From Mycobacterium kiyosense (GTDB taxonomy: Bacteria > Actinomycetota > Actinomycetes > Mycobacteriales > Mycobacteriaceae), in contig AP025179.1 of NCBI GenBank assembly GCA_021654635.1, positions 2,666,001 through 2,730,000 on the forward strand: DNA of 64,000 nucleotides, in the 5' to 3' direction. Position 1 is the stretch's first letter. Each line of letters starts with the position of its first letter. The translations under genes were made by a program, and so were the position numbers. The notes below the pieces were generated by a model, which saw only the letters and a program-made list of their open reading frames with translations, made no database searches and was not told the origin of the DNA. Positions 51,389 to 62,560 of this stretch are shown here, one piece after another.

Positions 51389-51871
51389 GTGACGCAAGTT
51401 CTTGTCCTGCTGCTGGCATTGCTGATCGGGGTCGTGGCGGGGCTGCGGTCCCTGACGGCCCCCGCCGCGGTCGCGTGGGCGGTGTTCCTCAGCTGGCTCA
51501 ACATGACCGGAACGTGGGCGTCCTGGGTGGGCAACATCGTCACCGTGGTGATTTTCAGCCTGCTCGCCGTCGCCGAACTGGTCAACGACAAACTGCCCAA
51601 GACACCGCCGCGCACCGCGACGCCGGTGTTTCTGGTCCGGCTCATCATCGGCGGCTTCGCCGGGGCGGTGATCGGCACTGCGTGGGGGCACAAGTGGGCG
51701 GCGCTGGGGGCCGGCATCATCGGTGCCGTACTGGGCACCGTGGGCGGTTTCCAGGCCCGGCGGGCGCTCGTCGTCAGGAACGGCGGCCACGATCTGCCGA
51801 TCGCACTGCTGGAGGACGCGGTCGCGGTGTTGGGCGCCGTCGCCATCGTCGTGGCGGCAGCCGCGCTGTGA
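51389..51871 (+). CDS. DUF4126 membrane protein (Rv2120c-like)
   Basis: 160 aa, same length as Rv2120c. About four hydrophobic segments: VLVLLLALLIGVVAGLRSLT, WVGNIVTVVIFSLLAVAELV, LIIGGFAGAVIGTAWG and AVLGAVAIVVAAAAL, with a Gly-rich GAGIIGAVLGTVGGF. The DUF4126 family has no known function. GTG 51389 has AGGAGGGA upstream. Downstream of hisG by 110 bp. Confidence 0.8.
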   Translation: MTQVLVLLLALLIGVVAGLRSLTAPAAVAWAVFLSWLNMTGTWASWVGNIVTVVIFSLLAVAELVNDKLPKTPPRTATPVFLVRLIIGGFAGAVIGTAWGHKWAALGAGIIGAVLGTVGGFQARRALVVRNGGHDLPIALLEDAVAVLGAVAIVVAAAAL

Positions 51872-52004
51872 CCCAAGACGCTGTGCTGCAGGAGCTTTCG
51901 CCGCTATCGGACCGGTAGCCGCGGACGGGACCGCGGGGGCGGAGCGCGGGAAAAGATGTGACGCGGGCGGTCTTCGTCGAGGACCGATCCGGCAGCTGGA
52001 CGAG

Positions 52005-52742
52005 CTAACCGGCGGTGGTGCCTACCGGTGCGCTGGACAGTGTTGTGGGTTGCCGCTGCGTCTTGGGCAGCCGTTTGACCGCGATCAGCACACCGGTTCC
52101 CGCGATCGTGCACAGTGCCCACAACGCCAGGTACCAGAATGAGCGGAACTCGGGTCCGAAGAACACGGCGAGGGCGATGAACCAGAAGGTGATCATCCCG
52201 AGGTAACCCCACCAGACGATGGGGGCGGTTCCGGCGCTGCTGCGGCGGCGCATCAGGACGCCGACGTACATCACGGGTAAGGCGGCGTTGGCGACGGAGA
52301 AGTACGTCACCGCGAGCGGATCACCCATCGCATGGCTAAGGGCGTTCCAGATGACAATCGCCGCGGCGGCTCCGGCCACGATCAGCGCGGCGAACTGGCG
52401 CGGGTTCGCCGAAGGCAGCAACTCTGTCCTGCCGTACTGGATCGCCTGCACAATGAAGGCGACCTCGAAGGTGACGGTGAAAAGCAAAGCGACCCAAAAT
52501 AATTCGACGTACCAGTGGTGGTAGGTGGTGAACCAGGTGTGGTAGTGGGCGACGAACGAGCCGTCGCCGGCGAACCAGAACAGGGTGCAGAAGATCGGTA
52601 TCGAATACGTCTTTTCGCGGCGCGCAATCACGTAGGAGGCGAAGAACCAGGTGTAGTTGCAGACCATCGCCAGCGAGCACAGCGCCAAAATCCCGAGCTT
52701 GTGTTGGTCGATGGCGGTGAGCGTCTGTACTCCGTCGTACAT
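52005..52742 (-). CDS. polytopic membrane protein of unknown function
   Basis: 245 aa with about seven predicted membrane segments (for example LGILALCSLAMVCNYTWFFA, VALLFTVTFEVAFIVQAIQY, AALIVAGAAAAIVIWNAL, FRSFWYLALWALCTIAGTGV). Many aromatic and charged residues fall at segment ends (FWFAGDGSFVAHYHTWFTTY, YHHWYVELFW), which looks more like an enzyme-type integral membrane protein than a transporter; a resemblance to PaxB-type membrane terpene cyclases is possible but unproven. No counterpart in the equivalent M. tuberculosis position that I recall. ATG 52742 has GGAAGC upstream. A perfect inverted repeat lies in its promoter region. Confidence 0.6.
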   Translation of the reverse strand: MYDGVQTLTAIDQHKLGILALCSLAMVCNYTWFFASYVIARREKTYSIPIFCTLFWFAGDGSFVAHYHTWFTTYHHWYVELFWVALLFTVTFEVAFIVQAIQYGRTELLPSANPRQFAALIVAGAAAAIVIWNALSHAMGDPLAVTYFSVANAALPVMYVGVLMRRRSSAGTAPIVWWGYLGMITFWFIALAVFFGPEFRSFWYLALWALCTIAGTGVLIAVKRLPKTQRQPTTLSSAPVGTTAG

Positions 52743-52810
52743 TGCTGAGCTTCCTTCACCAGTCGAGCTGGGCGGTCTCTGGATGATCGCTCGCACCTCA
52801 ATCGCAATTA

Positions 52811-52831
52811 TTTGAGATGAGGTGTCTCAAA
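52811..52831. promoter_or_regulatory. inverted repeat TTTGAGA-N7-TCTCAAA, candidate operator
   Basis: Perfect 7-bp arms with a 7-base spacer, 69-89 bp upstream of the membrane-protein start. Size and symmetry fit a TetR/MarR-type dimer site. No regulator gene adjoins it. Confidence 0.5.
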
Positions 52832-52940
52832 GATTAGGCGGCGGCGAGGCGCGGTGTCAATGATTCTGTTGCCGGACTTGGCGTTCGGTCCGCGGGTGTG
52901 GCCGTTGGGCTAACGTCGCTGGATCAGGAGTAGCTGCCGG

Positions 52941-53801
52941 TCATGCCGCCGGTTCGCTGCGACACGCCGGCCAGCCCGGGTACGGCGGCGGCGTACCGCC
53001 GAATGCCGGGCAGTGCGCCTGGTGCGGGCACCAATCGCACAGTCGCGACGGGTTGGGCCGGAAATCGCCGGTCGCACCGGCGGATTGGATCGCGCGCCAC
53101 ATCGCCGTCAGGGTCTTCTCGAAGCGCAGCAGCTCGTCATGATCGGGGGTGTAATCCAACACCTGACGGTCGGCGAGGTAGATCAGTCGCAGCCGGGCGG
53201 GCAGCACACCGCGCGAACGCAGCAGCGCCACGGCATAGAACTTCATCTGGAACATGGCTCTGAACTCAGCGGCCGCACGCGTCTCCGGTGGCGCCTTGCC
53301 GGTCTTGTAGTCGACGACCCGCAATTCGCCGGTGGCCGCGACGTCGATCCGGTCGATGTAGCCGCGCAGCAGCGTGCCGTCGGCCAACTCGACCTCCACC
53401 CGCTGCTCGCAGCACTGCGGGTCGAAGCGGGTCGGGTCCTCGAGCCGGTAGTAACCGCGCAGCAGCGCACGGGCCTCGTCGATCAGCTGAAGACGCTGCT
53501 CGGGGCCCAACTCTGCGGCGAGTTCGGCCTCAGCGGCGACAACCTGCTCCCAGGCGGGTTCCACCAGCGCGCAGGCGGTATCGCGAACCCGCTGCGCCGC
53601 CGGCAGCCCGTACAGCCGCTCCAGCGCGGCGTGCACCAGCGACCCGCGCAGCTGTGCCGTCGAGGGGGCCTCGGGCAACCGGTCGATGGCCCGGAACCGG
53701 TACAGCAGCGGGCACTGCTTGAAGTCGGCGGCCCGCGACGGCGACAGGGCAGGTCGCGGGCTGGCAGCAGCCGGCGGGGGCGGCGCCAGCTGATCGGTCA
53801 T
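52941..53801 (-). CDS. RecB-family PD-(D/E)XK exonuclease (Rv2119-like)
   Basis: 286 aa. N-terminal ALSPSRAADFKQCPLLYRFR has the conserved SxSRxxxFxxCP start with the first cluster Cys. The nuclease core is GYIDRIDVAATGELRVVDYK followed by TGK (D..DYK catalytic residues) and QMKFYA. C-terminal Cys (RLCDWCPHQAHC) complete a probable iron-sulfur cluster as in Cas4/AddB-type nucleases. Likely a DNA-end processing enzyme; partner unknown. TAGGCT six bases before the ATG indicates a leaderless mRNA. Diverges from trmI. Confidence 0.85.
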   Translation of the reverse strand: MTDQLAPPPPAAASPRPALSPSRAADFKQCPLLYRFRAIDRLPEAPSTAQLRGSLVHAALERLYGLPAAQRVRDTACALVEPAWEQVVAAEAELAAELGPEQRLQLIDEARALLRGYYRLEDPTRFDPQCCEQRVEVELADGTLLRGYIDRIDVAATGELRVVDYKTGKAPPETRAAAEFRAMFQMKFYAVALLRSRGVLPARLRLIYLADRQVLDYTPDHDELLRFEKTLTAMWRAIQSAGATGDFRPNPSRLCDWCPHQAHCPAFGGTPPPYPGWPACRSEPAA

Positions 53802-53807
53802 ATTCGC

Positions 53808-53813
53808 AGCCTA
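53808..53813 (-). promoter_or_regulatory. leaderless -10 of the RecB-family gene (TAGGCT)
   Basis: On the minus strand TAGGCT ends six bases before ATG 53801. Confidence 0.5.
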
Positions 53814-53816
53814 TGA

Positions 53817-54716
<900 letters not shown>

Positions 54717-55010
54717 TCAGTCGTCGCTGCGGTGCAGACCTCGCCGAACCGACAGCAACTCGAACTCCGGATGCGCCGCGACCAGGCGCTCGGCGCGGTC
54801 CAGCACGTCGACGGTGTGAGCGCGGTCGGGCGACACCACCGCGACACCGATGCCTGAGCGCCGGTGCAGATCATGCGACCCGGTCTCGGCCGCGGACACG
54901 CTGAACTTGCGCTGCAGCTCGGCCACCACCGGCCTGATCACCGAGCGTTTCTGCTTCAGCGAGCGCACGTCGCCCAGCAGCACGTCGAACTCGAGCCAGC
55001 CGATCCACAT
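54717..55010 (-). CDS. DUF503 protein (Rv2117-like)
   Basis: 97 aa, same length as Rv2117. [20 protein letters not shown], then KRSVIRPVVAELQRKF and a ferredoxin-like alternation of strands and helices. DUF503 is a widespread small family often near ribosome-associated genes; function not established. ATG 55010 overlaps the lppK stop (ATGA), so the two are co-translated. Confidence 0.85.
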   Translation of the reverse strand: MWIGWLEFDVLLGDVRSLKQKRSVIRPVVAELQRKFSVSAAETGSHDLHRRSGIGVAVVSPDRAHTVDVLDRAERLVAAHPEFELLSVRRGLHRSDD

Positions 55011-55621
55011 CAGGGCGTCGGCGACGGACTCGCCGGCGGCCCGGCTTCCGGGCCGGGCGGCGGCGCCGGATTGGGCGCGGGCGCGGCCGGCGGTGACGTC
55101 GGCGGCAACGTCCCGGCGTTCTGCATGGCCAGCAGCATCTCCGCGGTCTTCCGGGACAGCTGCCAGCCGCCCGGCGTCGAGGTGAACTCCATCGGGAAAG
55201 TGAACTCCCGGTGATCCGGATTGGCGGTGTGGACGACGACGGTGGCCGTGGCGTTCGACGGGTTCTGGCTCGACCATGCGATGTTGTTCGCGACGAACGT
55301 CATCGGCAGGTAGCCGCCGTCGCGCGCGGCGGTGGTGAACCTGTCCAACGCGCCGGCCGTCTCGGGCCCGGCGCCTTGCACCAGGTTCAGCTTGTCGTTG
55401 CCCGGGACCGCCGCATCGGCAAGACGTGACAACACATCGGAGAGGATCTCCGGCGCGGGCAGGGGAGCGGTGGGCGCGGCGGCTACGGTGCTCGACGGCG
55501 CGGGCGGCACCGCCGTCTGGGCCGAATCCATCTTCTTGGCGGTGTCACGCGAGCATCCCGCGAGCGCCAGCACCGCCACCACGACGGCGGCGCCCAGGGT
55601 TACGCAGAGGTTTCGCGACAT
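55010..55621 (-). CDS. lppK: lipoprotein LppK (Rv2116-like)
   Basis: 203 aa. Signal peptide with lipobox LAGC ([13 protein letters not shown]), Pro/Ala linker, a helical-plus-beta domain ([40 protein letters not shown]) resembling low-molecular-weight T-cell antigen MTB12-type lipoproteins, and a long Pro-rich C-terminus. Exported and lipid-anchored; function unknown. Somewhat longer than the M. tuberculosis protein because of the Pro-rich tail. Diverges from mpa. Confidence 0.85.
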   Translation of the reverse strand: MSRNLCVTLGAAVVVAVLALAGCSRDTAKKMDSAQTAVPPAPSSTVAAAPTAPLPAPEILSDVLSRLADAAVPGNDKLNLVQGAGPETAGALDRFTTAARDGGYLPMTFVANNIAWSSQNPSNATATVVVHTANPDHREFTFPMEFTSTPGGWQLSRKTAEMLLAMQNAGTLPPTSPPAAPAPNPAPPPGPEAGPPASPSPTP

Positions 55622-55894
55622 CCAGCGGCACGCTCAGCCGACAGCAAAACTGTGGAATGAAACGGATGTCACACTCGCGGCCCCGGTATCGGCCGAAGCG
55701 ACGGTCTGAACGCCCGTGGCTTGGGATTTCGCGGTCACAGAAGTCCTTTCGCGCGGCCCGAGTAGAACCCGAGATTACCAGCGTGACCTAACTTGTAACT
55801 TTTCAAGGGCATTTGACTGCGCACATGAAGCGCCGTCGGCCGGTAGCTTAGAGGTATCCGCCACGCCATTCCTGGTGCGGGAAAGGAGCGCAAG

Positions 55895-57724
55895 ATGGGT
55901 GACTCAGAGCGTTCTGAAGCATTCAAGAACCCCCGCGATATCCCCCTGTCCAGCGACGATGCTGCAGAACTGGAACAGCTGCGGCGTGAGGCCGCCGTGC
56001 TTCGCGAACAACTCGACAACGCCGTCGCACACCAAGGCTCGACGCGCTCGGCGCGCGATGTGCATCAACTAGAAGCTCGAATCGACTCGCTCGCGGCCCG
56101 CAATTCCAAATTAATGGAAACTCTTAAAGAGGCCCGCCAACAACTGCTGGCACTGCGCGAGGAAGTCGACCGACTGGGCCAGCCGCCCAGCGGTTACGGG
56201 GTGCTGCTCGGTGCGCATGAGGACGAGACTGTCGACGTGTTCACCTCGGGTCGCAAGATGCGACTGACGTGCTCGCCCAACATCGACACCGCGTCGCTGC
56301 GCAAAGGCCAGACGGTCCGGCTCAACGAGGCCCTGACCGTCGTCGAGGCCGGGACCTACGAGTCGGTCGGCGAGATCTCGACGCTGCGTGAGGTGCTCAA
56401 CGACGGGCACCGGGCATTGGTCGTCGGCCATGCCGACGAGGAACGCATTGTCTGGCTGGCCGAACCGCTGGTCGCCGAGGATCTGCCCGAAGGGCATCCC
56501 GACGCGCTCAACGACGACAGCCGGCCGCGCAAGTTGCGGCCTGGCGACTCGCTGCTGGTCGACACCAAGGCCGGTTACGCCTTCGAGCGCATCCCCAAGG
56601 CCGAGGTCGAGGACCTGGTGCTCGAAGAGGTGCCCGACGTCAGCTACTCCGACATCGGCGGTCTGACCCGGCAGATCGAGCAGATCCGCGACGCGGTCGA
56701 GTTGCCGTTTTTGCACAAGGATCTCTACCGGGAGTACGCGTTGCGTCCGCCCAAGGGTGTGCTGCTCTACGGCCCGCCCGGCTGCGGTAAGACCTTGATC
56801 GCCAAGGCGGTGGCCAATTCGCTGGCCAAGAAGATGGCGGACCTGCGTGGTGACGACGCCCGTGAGGCCAAGTCCTACTTCCTCAACATCAAGGGCCCTG
56901 AGCTGCTCAACAAGTTCGTCGGCGAGACCGAGCGGCACATCCGGCTGATCTTCCAGCGCGCCCGGGAGAAGGCTTCCGAAGGCACTCCGGTGATCGTGTT
57001 CTTCGACGAGATGGACTCGATCTTCCGCACCCGCGGCACCGGCGTCTCCTCCGACGTCGAGACCACCGTGGTGCCGCAGTTGCTGTCGGAGATCGACGGC
57101 GTCGAAGGGCTCGAGAACGTCATAGTGATCGGCGCCTCCAACCGCGAGGACATGATCGACCCGGCCATCCTGCGGCCCGGCCGGCTGGACGTGAAGATCA
57201 AGATCGAGCGTCCGGATGCCGAAGCGGCCCAGGACATCTTCTCCAAGTACCTTGTCGACACGCTGCCGGTGCACGCCGACGATCTCGCCGAGTTCGACGG
57301 CGACCGGGGCGCCTGCATCAGGGCGATGATCGAGAAGGTCGTCGAGCGGATGTACGCCGAGATCGACGACAACCGCTTCCTGGAGGTCACCTACGCCAAC
57401 GGTGACAAGGAAGTCATGTACTTCAAGGACTTCAACTCCGGGGCGATGATCCAGAACGTGGTCGACCGGGCGAAGAAGAACGCGATCAAGTCGGTGCTGG
57501 AGACCGGGCAGCCCGGTTTGCGCATCCAGCATCTGCTCGACTCGATCGTCGACGAGTTCGCCGAGAACGAGGACCTGCCCAACACCACCAACCCCGACGA
57601 CTGGGCGCGGATCTCGGGCAAGAAGGGTGAACGGATCGTCTACATCCGCACCCTGGTCACCGGCAAGTCGTCGAGTGCGTCGCGGGCCATCGACACCGAG
57701 TCCAACCTGGGCCAGTACTTGTAA
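55895..57724 (+). CDS. mpa: proteasome-activating AAA ATPase Mpa/ARC
   Basis: 609 aa, exactly the M. tuberculosis length. It recognises Pup through its N-terminal coiled coil, unfolds pupylated proteins and feeds them to the 20S core. Coiled coil about residues 20-95 ([20 protein letters not shown]), two OB domains (about 98-240), Walker A GPPGCGKT (293-300), Walker [11 protein letters not shown], arginine-finger region AILRPGRLD. The C-terminal Gln-Tyr-Leu that docks into the proteasome is present. GAAAGGAGC precedes ATG; TAGCTT (55844-55849) is a plausible -10. Confidence 0.97.
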   Translation: MGDSERSEAFKNPRDIPLSSDDAAELEQLRREAAVLREQLDNAVAHQGSTRSARDVHQLEARIDSLAARNSKLMETLKEARQQLLALREEVDRLGQPPSGYGVLLGAHEDETVDVFTSGRKMRLTCSPNIDTASLRKGQTVRLNEALTVVEAGTYESVGEISTLREVLNDGHRALVVGHADEERIVWLAEPLVAEDLPEGHPDALNDDSRPRKLRPGDSLLVDTKAGYAFERIPKAEVEDLVLEEVPDVSYSDIGGLTRQIEQIRDAVELPFLHKDLYREYALRPPKGVLLYGPPGCGKTLIAKAVANSLAKKMADLRGDDAREAKSYFLNIKGPELLNKFVGETERHIRLIFQRAREKASEGTPVIVFFDEMDSIFRTRGTGVSSDVETTVVPQLLSEIDGVEGLENVIVIGASNREDMIDPAILRPGRLDVKIKIERPDAEAAQDIFSKYLVDTLPVHADDLAEFDGDRGACIRAMIEKVVERMYAEIDDNRFLEVTYANGDKEVMYFKDFNSGAMIQNVVDRAKKNAIKSVLETGQPGLRIQHLLDSIVDEFAENEDLPNTTNPDDWARISGKKGERIVYIRTLVTGKSSSASRAIDTESNLGQYL

Positions 57725-57735
57725 GCGGCGCGAGG

Positions 57736-57772
57736 GTCGCGCCGGTCCGACCGAGGGTCGTGCCGGCGCGAC
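57736..57772. terminator. hairpin between mpa and the convergent gene
   Basis: GTCGCGCCGG (57736-57745) and CCGGCGCGAC (57763-57772) form a perfect 10-bp stem just after the mpa stop. It can serve both convergent genes. No T run. Confidence 0.55.
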
Positions 57773-57840
57773 TTCGCTTCGCTGGCGAGGACCTTGCTTG
57801 GCCGCCGACGTCGGGGTCTTCTTCCTGCAGCCGCAGGAAC

Positions 57841-58482
57841 TTAAGTCACCAGCGAGTAGCTGTTGGTCAGCTCGTCCTGCAGCACCTGGGCGGCCTGGGT
57901 GGTGGTGTCGATACGCAACTCGGTATCGAGCGTGCGGGCGCGGTAGGACCATCCCGCCGGAAGGTTAAGCCGCTCACCGAGCTTGGGCAGATCGGCCCGC
58001 GACAGGTTCGGATCAACCACCTGGCTCCAGGTTTGCATCACCCACTGCCGCCCGTGTGGGTCCTGCAGTTCGTAAATCTCCTCGCCGGCGTCGAACACGA
58101 ACACGGTGTGGCGGCTCACCTGGTTGACGGTGTAGGGCGTGGGGTTCATCGACGACAGCAGCACGGTGGCCTGCAGCAGCATGTCGATGCCGCCGAAGGT
58201 CTTGGTCATCTGCATGCCCTGTTGTGCCTTCTCGATGCGGTTCATCAGCCAATACCGCGGACCGTTGAGAAGTGCTGTGGCCGCACCGTTTTCGGTCGCG
58301 ATGGCGTGGGCGTCCAAGGCCGACCAGAGTTCGGCCGGACAGTCGTTGAGCCCGAAGCTGTTGTAGACGGTGGCTTGGGGACCCGCTTCGCCGGGAGTGA
58401 CGAGCAGAACTTCGCCGTAGCGTTTGCCGGACAGGTCGGCCGCGGCGTGGCGCGGCGCGGAATTTGATTGAGGGGCTGACAC
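57841..58482 (-). CDS. conserved protein next to the proteasome locus (Rv2114-like)
   Basis: 213 aa. Begins VSAPQSNSAPRHAAADLSGK, with GEVLLVTPGEAGPQATVYNS, GPRYWLMNRIEKAQQGMQMT and VFVFDAGEEIYELQDPHGRQ; a soluble mixed alpha/beta protein of unknown function with actinobacterial relatives. GTG 58482 is preferred to ATG 58521 because TAGGTT lies seven bases before it (leaderless). Linkage between mpa and dop is shared with M. tuberculosis, but no role in pupylation is known. Confidence 0.75.
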   Translation of the reverse strand: MSAPQSNSAPRHAAADLSGKRYGEVLLVTPGEAGPQATVYNSFGLNDCPAELWSALDAHAIATENGAATALLNGPRYWLMNRIEKAQQGMQMTKTFGGIDMLLQATVLLSSMNPTPYTVNQVSRHTVFVFDAGEEIYELQDPHGRQWVMQTWSQVVDPNLSRADLPKLGERLNLPAGWSYRARTLDTELRIDTTTQAAQVLQDELTNSYSLVT

Positions 58483-58489
58483 CAGGGTG

Positions 58490-58495
58490 AACCTA
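58490..58495 (-). promoter_or_regulatory. leaderless -10 (TAGGTT)
   Basis: On the minus strand TAGGTT ends seven bases before GTG 58482, which decides that start. Confidence 0.5.
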
Positions 58496-58743
58496 ATCAC
58501 CGGGTTGACCGGCGTCAACACGGGTCAAATAGCGTGTCGCCCACCTCGCGGCGTAGTGGTTGCGGGCGGTCGAAGTGGCGCGCAGATTGTCGGTCAACGG
58601 ATCGACGGCGGGGCGCTATCCGTCGTCGGGTCACCACCCTGGGCACTGACGGCAGGTCTCGCAGCAAAAACAGGCTTACTTGGCAACCAGATATGGCCCC
58701 TGGGCAAGGCCCTGCGCTATACCCGTTCGACGAGACAATCGAT

Positions 58744-59115
58744 TTACCGGATTGCGGACTGCGGCGTGCGGGTCGAGGACCCGTTCGGTCGTGATTCGGG
58801 AGGCCGAGCCTCGTCTCTCGAGAAAATCCGGTTCGAGAACTGCTGTTGCGGCACAGTGGTCATTCGTCCGGAACTGGGATCGTAGATTCGCAGACTATCC
58901 CCCTGGACACCAGTGACAACCATGATGTGCTGCGGATACCCTTCGCTGCCGATGTAGATCGGAGCGACATATCCAGCGCGCACCGAGCCGGCCAGCCCCT
59001 GATACCCCCAACTGATCGCACGAGACGGAACGCGAGTGCGGAGACTGCGCGAAGAGGACTGGTAGATGCCGGGCTCAGCCGACGATCGCGGGACCGTAGT
59101 CTTTAACCCATGCAA
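58744..59115 (-). pseudogene. C39-like/papain-like peptidase C-terminal fragment
   Basis: The translation ISWGYQGLAGSVRAGYVAPI followed by YPQHIMVVTGVQGDSLRIYD and PSSGRMTTV resembles the C-terminal half of C39-like peptidase domains (catalytic His in the QH...VTG strand, then DP..G). The Cys-containing N-terminal half is missing and the upstream end runs antisense into the dop start. Probably the remnant of a deleted gene; a short real protein is less likely. Confidence 0.4.
59097..59102 (+). promoter_or_regulatory. leaderless -10 of dop (TAGTCT)
   Basis: TAGTCT ends seven bases before ATG 59110. Confidence 0.5.
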
Positions 59116-60606
59116 CGGATTATCGGGACGGAGGTCGAGTACGGCATCTCCTCGCCGTCAGACCCGACCGCCAACCCGATCCTCACTTCCACCCAGGCCG
59201 TGCTGGCCTACGCCGCGGCCGCCGGCATCCAACGCGCCAAGCGGACCCGCTGGGATTATGAGGTCGAGTCGCCGCTGCGCGACGCCCGTGGGTTCGACCT
59301 GAGCCGCTCGGCCGGCCCGCCGCCGGTGGTCGACGCCGACGAGGTCGGCGCGGCCAACATGATCCTGACCAACGGCGCGCGGCTCTATGTGGACCATGCG
59401 CACCCGGAGTACTCCGCGCCCGAATGCACCGACCCGATGGACGCGGTGATCTGGGACAAGGCCGGCGAACGGGTGATGGAGGCCGCCGCCCGGCACGTCG
59501 CCAGCGTGCCCGGCGCCGCGAAGCTGCAGTGTACAAGAACAACGTCGACGGCAAGGGCGCCTCCTACGGGTCGCACGAGAACTACCTGATGTCGCGCCAG
59601 ACGCCGTTCTCGGCCATCATCGCCGGTCTGACCCCGTTTCTGGTGTCGCGGCAGGTGGTGACGGGTTCCGGTCGGGTCGGCATCGGGGGCCTCCGGCGAC
59701 GAGGCCGGGTTCCAGTTGTCGCAGCGGTCCGACTACATCGAGGTCGAAGTCGGGCTGGAGACCACGCTCAAGCGCGGCATCATCAACACCCGCGACGAGC
59801 CGCACGCCGACGCCGACCGGTACCGCCGGCTGCACGTCATCATCGGTGACGCCAATCTGGCCGAGACCTCGACCTACCTGAAGCTGGGCACCACCGCACT
59901 GGCGCTGGACCTGATCGAGGCGGGGGTCGACCTCAGCGATCTGGCGCTAGCCCGGCCGGTGCATGCCGTCCACGCGATCAGCCGCGACCCGTCGCTGCGC
60001 CAGACGGTGGCGCTGGCCGACGGCCGCGAGCTGACCGGCCTTGCGCTGCAACGGATTTATCTGGACCGGGTGGCCAAGCTGGTCGACAGTCGCGACCCCG
60101 ACCCGCGCGCGTCGCACGTGGTGGAGACCTGGGCGCAGGTGCTGGACCTGCTCGAGCGGGACCCGATGGAGTGTGCCGAGCTGCTGGACTGGCCGGCCAA
60201 GTTGCGGCTGCTCGAAGGTTTTCGGCAGCGGGAGAACCTGAGCTGGTCGGCGCCCCGGCTGCACCTGGTCGATCTGCAGTACTCCGATGTGCGGCTGGAT
60301 AAGGGCCTGTACAACCGCCTGGTGGCGCGCGGCTCGATGAAGCGGCTGGTCACCGAGCATCAGGTACTGGAGGCGGTGGACAAGCCGCCGACCGACACGC
60401 GCGCGTACTTCCGCGGCGAGTGTTTGCGCAGGTTCGGCGCCGACATCGCCGCGGCCAGCTGGGACTCGGTGATTTTCGACCTGGGCGGCGACTCGCTGGT
60501 GCGAATCCCGACGTTGGAGCCGCTGCGCGGCAGCAAAGCGCATGTCGGGGCGTTGCTGGATTCGGTGGACAGCGCGGTGGAGCTGGTGGAACAGCTGACG
60601 CGCTGA
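59110..60606 (+). CDS. dop: deamidase/depupylase of Pup, frame interrupted
   Basis: About 498 aa after correction. Dop converts the C-terminal Gln of Pup to Glu and removes Pup from substrates; it is related to glutamine synthetase. Motifs: [15 protein letters not shown] (nucleotide/metal Glu), [60 protein letters not shown], and [18 protein letters not shown]. Two breaks occur: one base missing at about 59529 (KLQ then YKNNVDG) and one extra in the G run 59685-59689; together they restore frame and length. As written the product is truncated at about 160 aa, implausible for so conserved a gene. pup follows. Confidence 0.9.
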
Positions 60607-60651
60607 CTGGTCGAAGGCGTGGTTAGACCGACGAAATGTCGGGGGCGACCG

Positions 60652-60657
60652 GTAGGG
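60652..60657 (+). promoter_or_regulatory. possible -10 of the pup-prcBA operon (TAGGGT)
   Basis: TAGGGT about 63 bp before the pup ATG, followed by a GCGGG/CCCGC hairpin in the leader. Confidence 0.35.
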
Positions 60658-60720
60658 TAGAGAAAAGCCAGCGGGCGTATGGACACCCGCCCGAAGGTGT
60701 ATGACGAGCAGGAGGCGGCG

Positions 60721-60915
60721 ATGGCGCAGGAGCAGACCAAACGCGGCGGTGGCGGTGGCGATGACGACGACGTCACCGGTGCGGCGGCCGCGGGTCAGGA
60801 ACGTCGCGAGAAGCTGACCGAGGACACCGACGATCTGCTCGACGAGATCGACGACGTCCTGGAGGAGAATGCCGAGGACTTCGTGCGGGCTTACGTCCAA
60901 AAGGGCGGCCAGTGA
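60721..60915 (+). CDS. pup: prokaryotic ubiquitin-like protein Pup
   Basis: 64 aa, same length as M. tuberculosis Pup. Disordered Gly/Asp-rich N-terminus ([11 protein letters not shown]), coiled-coil-forming Mpa-binding region ([20 protein letters not shown]) and C-terminal Gly-Gly-Gln, so it needs Dop deamidation before PafA links it to lysines. ATG 60721 has AGGAGG upstream. The stop overlaps the prcB GTG (GTGA). Confidence 0.97.
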   Translation: MAQEQTKRGGGGGDDDDVTGAAAAGQERREKLTEDTDDLLDEIDDVLEENAEDFVRAYVQKGGQ

Positions 60916-61778
60916 CCTGGCAGTCGCCCGATCGCCTACCCATCAACTCAGCACTTCCCGGATCCTCAGGTGTAGACCTGTCGTCTTTTGCCGACTTCCT
61001 GCGCCGTCACTCGCCGGAGTTGCTTCCCGCCAGCATTAGTGGCGCCCAGGTCGGTGACCAGTTGCCGCATGGCACCACGATCGTCGCGCTCAAGTACCCG
61101 GGCGGAGTTCTGATCGCCGGTGACCGCCGCTCGACGCAGGGCAACATGATCGCAGGGCGCGACGTACGCAAGGTGTACATCACCGACGACTACACCGCCA
61201 CCGGCATCGCGGGCACCGCGGCGATCGCCGTCGAGTTCGCTCGCCTCTACGCCGTGGAGCTGGAACATTACGAGAAGCTCGAGGGCGTGCCGTTGACTTT
61301 TGCGGGCAAGGTCAACCGGCTGGCCATCATGGTGCGGGGCAACCTGCCGGCCGCGATGCAGGGTCTGGTGGCCCTTCCGCTGCTGGTCGGTTACGACATT
61401 CACGCCGCCGACCCGGAGTCGGCGGGGCGCATCGTCTCCTTCGACGCCGCCGGGGGCTGGAACATCGAGGAAGAGGGCTACCAGTCGGTGGGATCGGGTT
61501 CGATCTTCGCCAAGTCCTCGATGAAGAAGTTGTACTCCCAGGTCACCGACGGCGATTCGGCGCTGCGGGTGGCGGTGGAGGCGCTCTACGACGCCGCCGA
61601 CGACGACTCCGCGACCGGTGGCCCGGATCTGGTCCGTGGCATCTATCCGACCGCGGTCACCATCGACGCCGACGGCGCGATGGACGTCCCGGAACGGCGG
61701 ATCGCCGAACTTGCCCGCGATGTCATCGAAAGCCGTTCGCGTGCTGACACTTTCGGCCCCGACGGTGGTGAGAAGTGA
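60912..61778 (+). CDS. prcB: proteasome subunit beta
   Basis: 288 aa. Catalytic subunit of the 20S proteasome. A propeptide of about 54 residues ends at HG, exposing the nucleophile Thr55 in [11 protein letters not shown]; Lys and Asp partners lie in [23 protein letters not shown] start overlaps pup and the stop overlaps prcA (GTGA), so pup-prcB-prcA are translationally coupled. Confidence 0.96.
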   Translation: MTWQSPDRLPINSALPGSSGVDLSSFADFLRRHSPELLPASISGAQVGDQLPHGTTIVALKYPGGVLIAGDRRSTQGNMIAGRDVRKVYITDDYTATGIAGTAAIAVEFARLYAVELEHYEKLEGVPLTFAGKVNRLAIMVRGNLPAAMQGLVALPLLVGYDIHAADPESAGRIVSFDAAGGWNIEEEGYQSVGSGSIFAKSSMKKLYSQVTDGDSALRVAVEALYDAADDDSATGGPDLVRGIYPTAVTIDADGAMDVPERRIAELARDVIESRSRADTFGPDGGEK

Positions 61779-62560
61779 GTTTCCCGTATTTCATCTCGCC
61801 CGAACAGGCGATGCGTGAGCGCAGCGAGCTCGCGCGGAAGGGCATTGCCCGCGGTCGCAGCGTGGTGGCCCTGGCCTACGCCGGTGGTGTGCTGTTCGTC
61901 GCGGAGAACCCGTCGCGCTCACTGCAGAAGATCAGCGAACTCTACGACCGGGTGGGCTTCGCCGCGGCCGGCAAGTACAACGAGTTCGACAACCTGCGCC
62001 GTGCCGGCATCCAGTTCGCCGACACCCGCGGTTACGCCTACGACCGCCGCGACGTCACCGGCCGCCAGCTGGCCAACGTCTACGCTCAAGCGCTGGGCAG
62101 CATCTTCACCGAGCAGGCCAAGCCCTACGAGGTGGAGCTGTGTGTGGCCGAGGTGGCGCACTACGGCGAGACCAAGCCCCCGGAGCTCTATCGGATCACC
62201 TACGACGGGTCGATCGCCGACGAGCCGCACTACGTGGCGATGGGCGGCACCACCGAGCCGATCATCAACGCGCTCAAGGAGTCCTATACCGAGGCCGCGG
62301 ACCTGGCCGACGCGCTGAAGATCGCGGTCGGCGCGCTGCGGGCCGGAAGCCCCGAGTCCAGTGGCAACGGCCAGTCCAGTGTCGCGGTCGCCAATCTCGA
62401 AGTCGCGATCCTCGACGCCAACCGGCCGCGGCGGGCGTTCAAGCGCCTGACCCGCGCGGCCGTGGAAACGGCGTTGCAGGAGACGGATTCCGGCGACTCC
62501 GCTGCAGCCGACGGGGAAACGCCGGACTCCGGCGAATCGAAGGATTCCGGAGACAGCTAG
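61775..62560 (+). CDS. prcA: proteasome subunit alpha
   Basis: 261 aa. Structural outer-ring subunit that gates the core and docks Mpa. [20 protein letters not shown] matches the gating N-terminus; [20 protein letters not shown] lacks the beta-type propeptide. The acidic tail ([20 protein letters not shown]) is longer than in M. tuberculosis (248 aa). Coupled to prcB. pafA follows after 124 bp. Confidence 0.96.
   Translation: MSFPYFISPEQAMRERSELARKGIARGRSVVALAYAGGVLFVAENPSRSLQKISELYDRVGFAAAGKYNEFDNLRRAGIQFADTRGYAYDRRDVTGRQLANVYAQALGSIFTEQAKPYEVELCVAEVAHYGETKPPELYRITYDGSIADEPHYVAMGGTTEPIINALKESYTEAADLADALKIAVGALRAGSPESSGNGQSSVAVANLEVAILDANRPRRAFKRLTRAAVETALQETDSGDSAAADGETPDSGESKDSGDS

Noticed and set aside
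56111..57952. 613-codon minus-strand frame
   Set aside because: Antisense of mpa.
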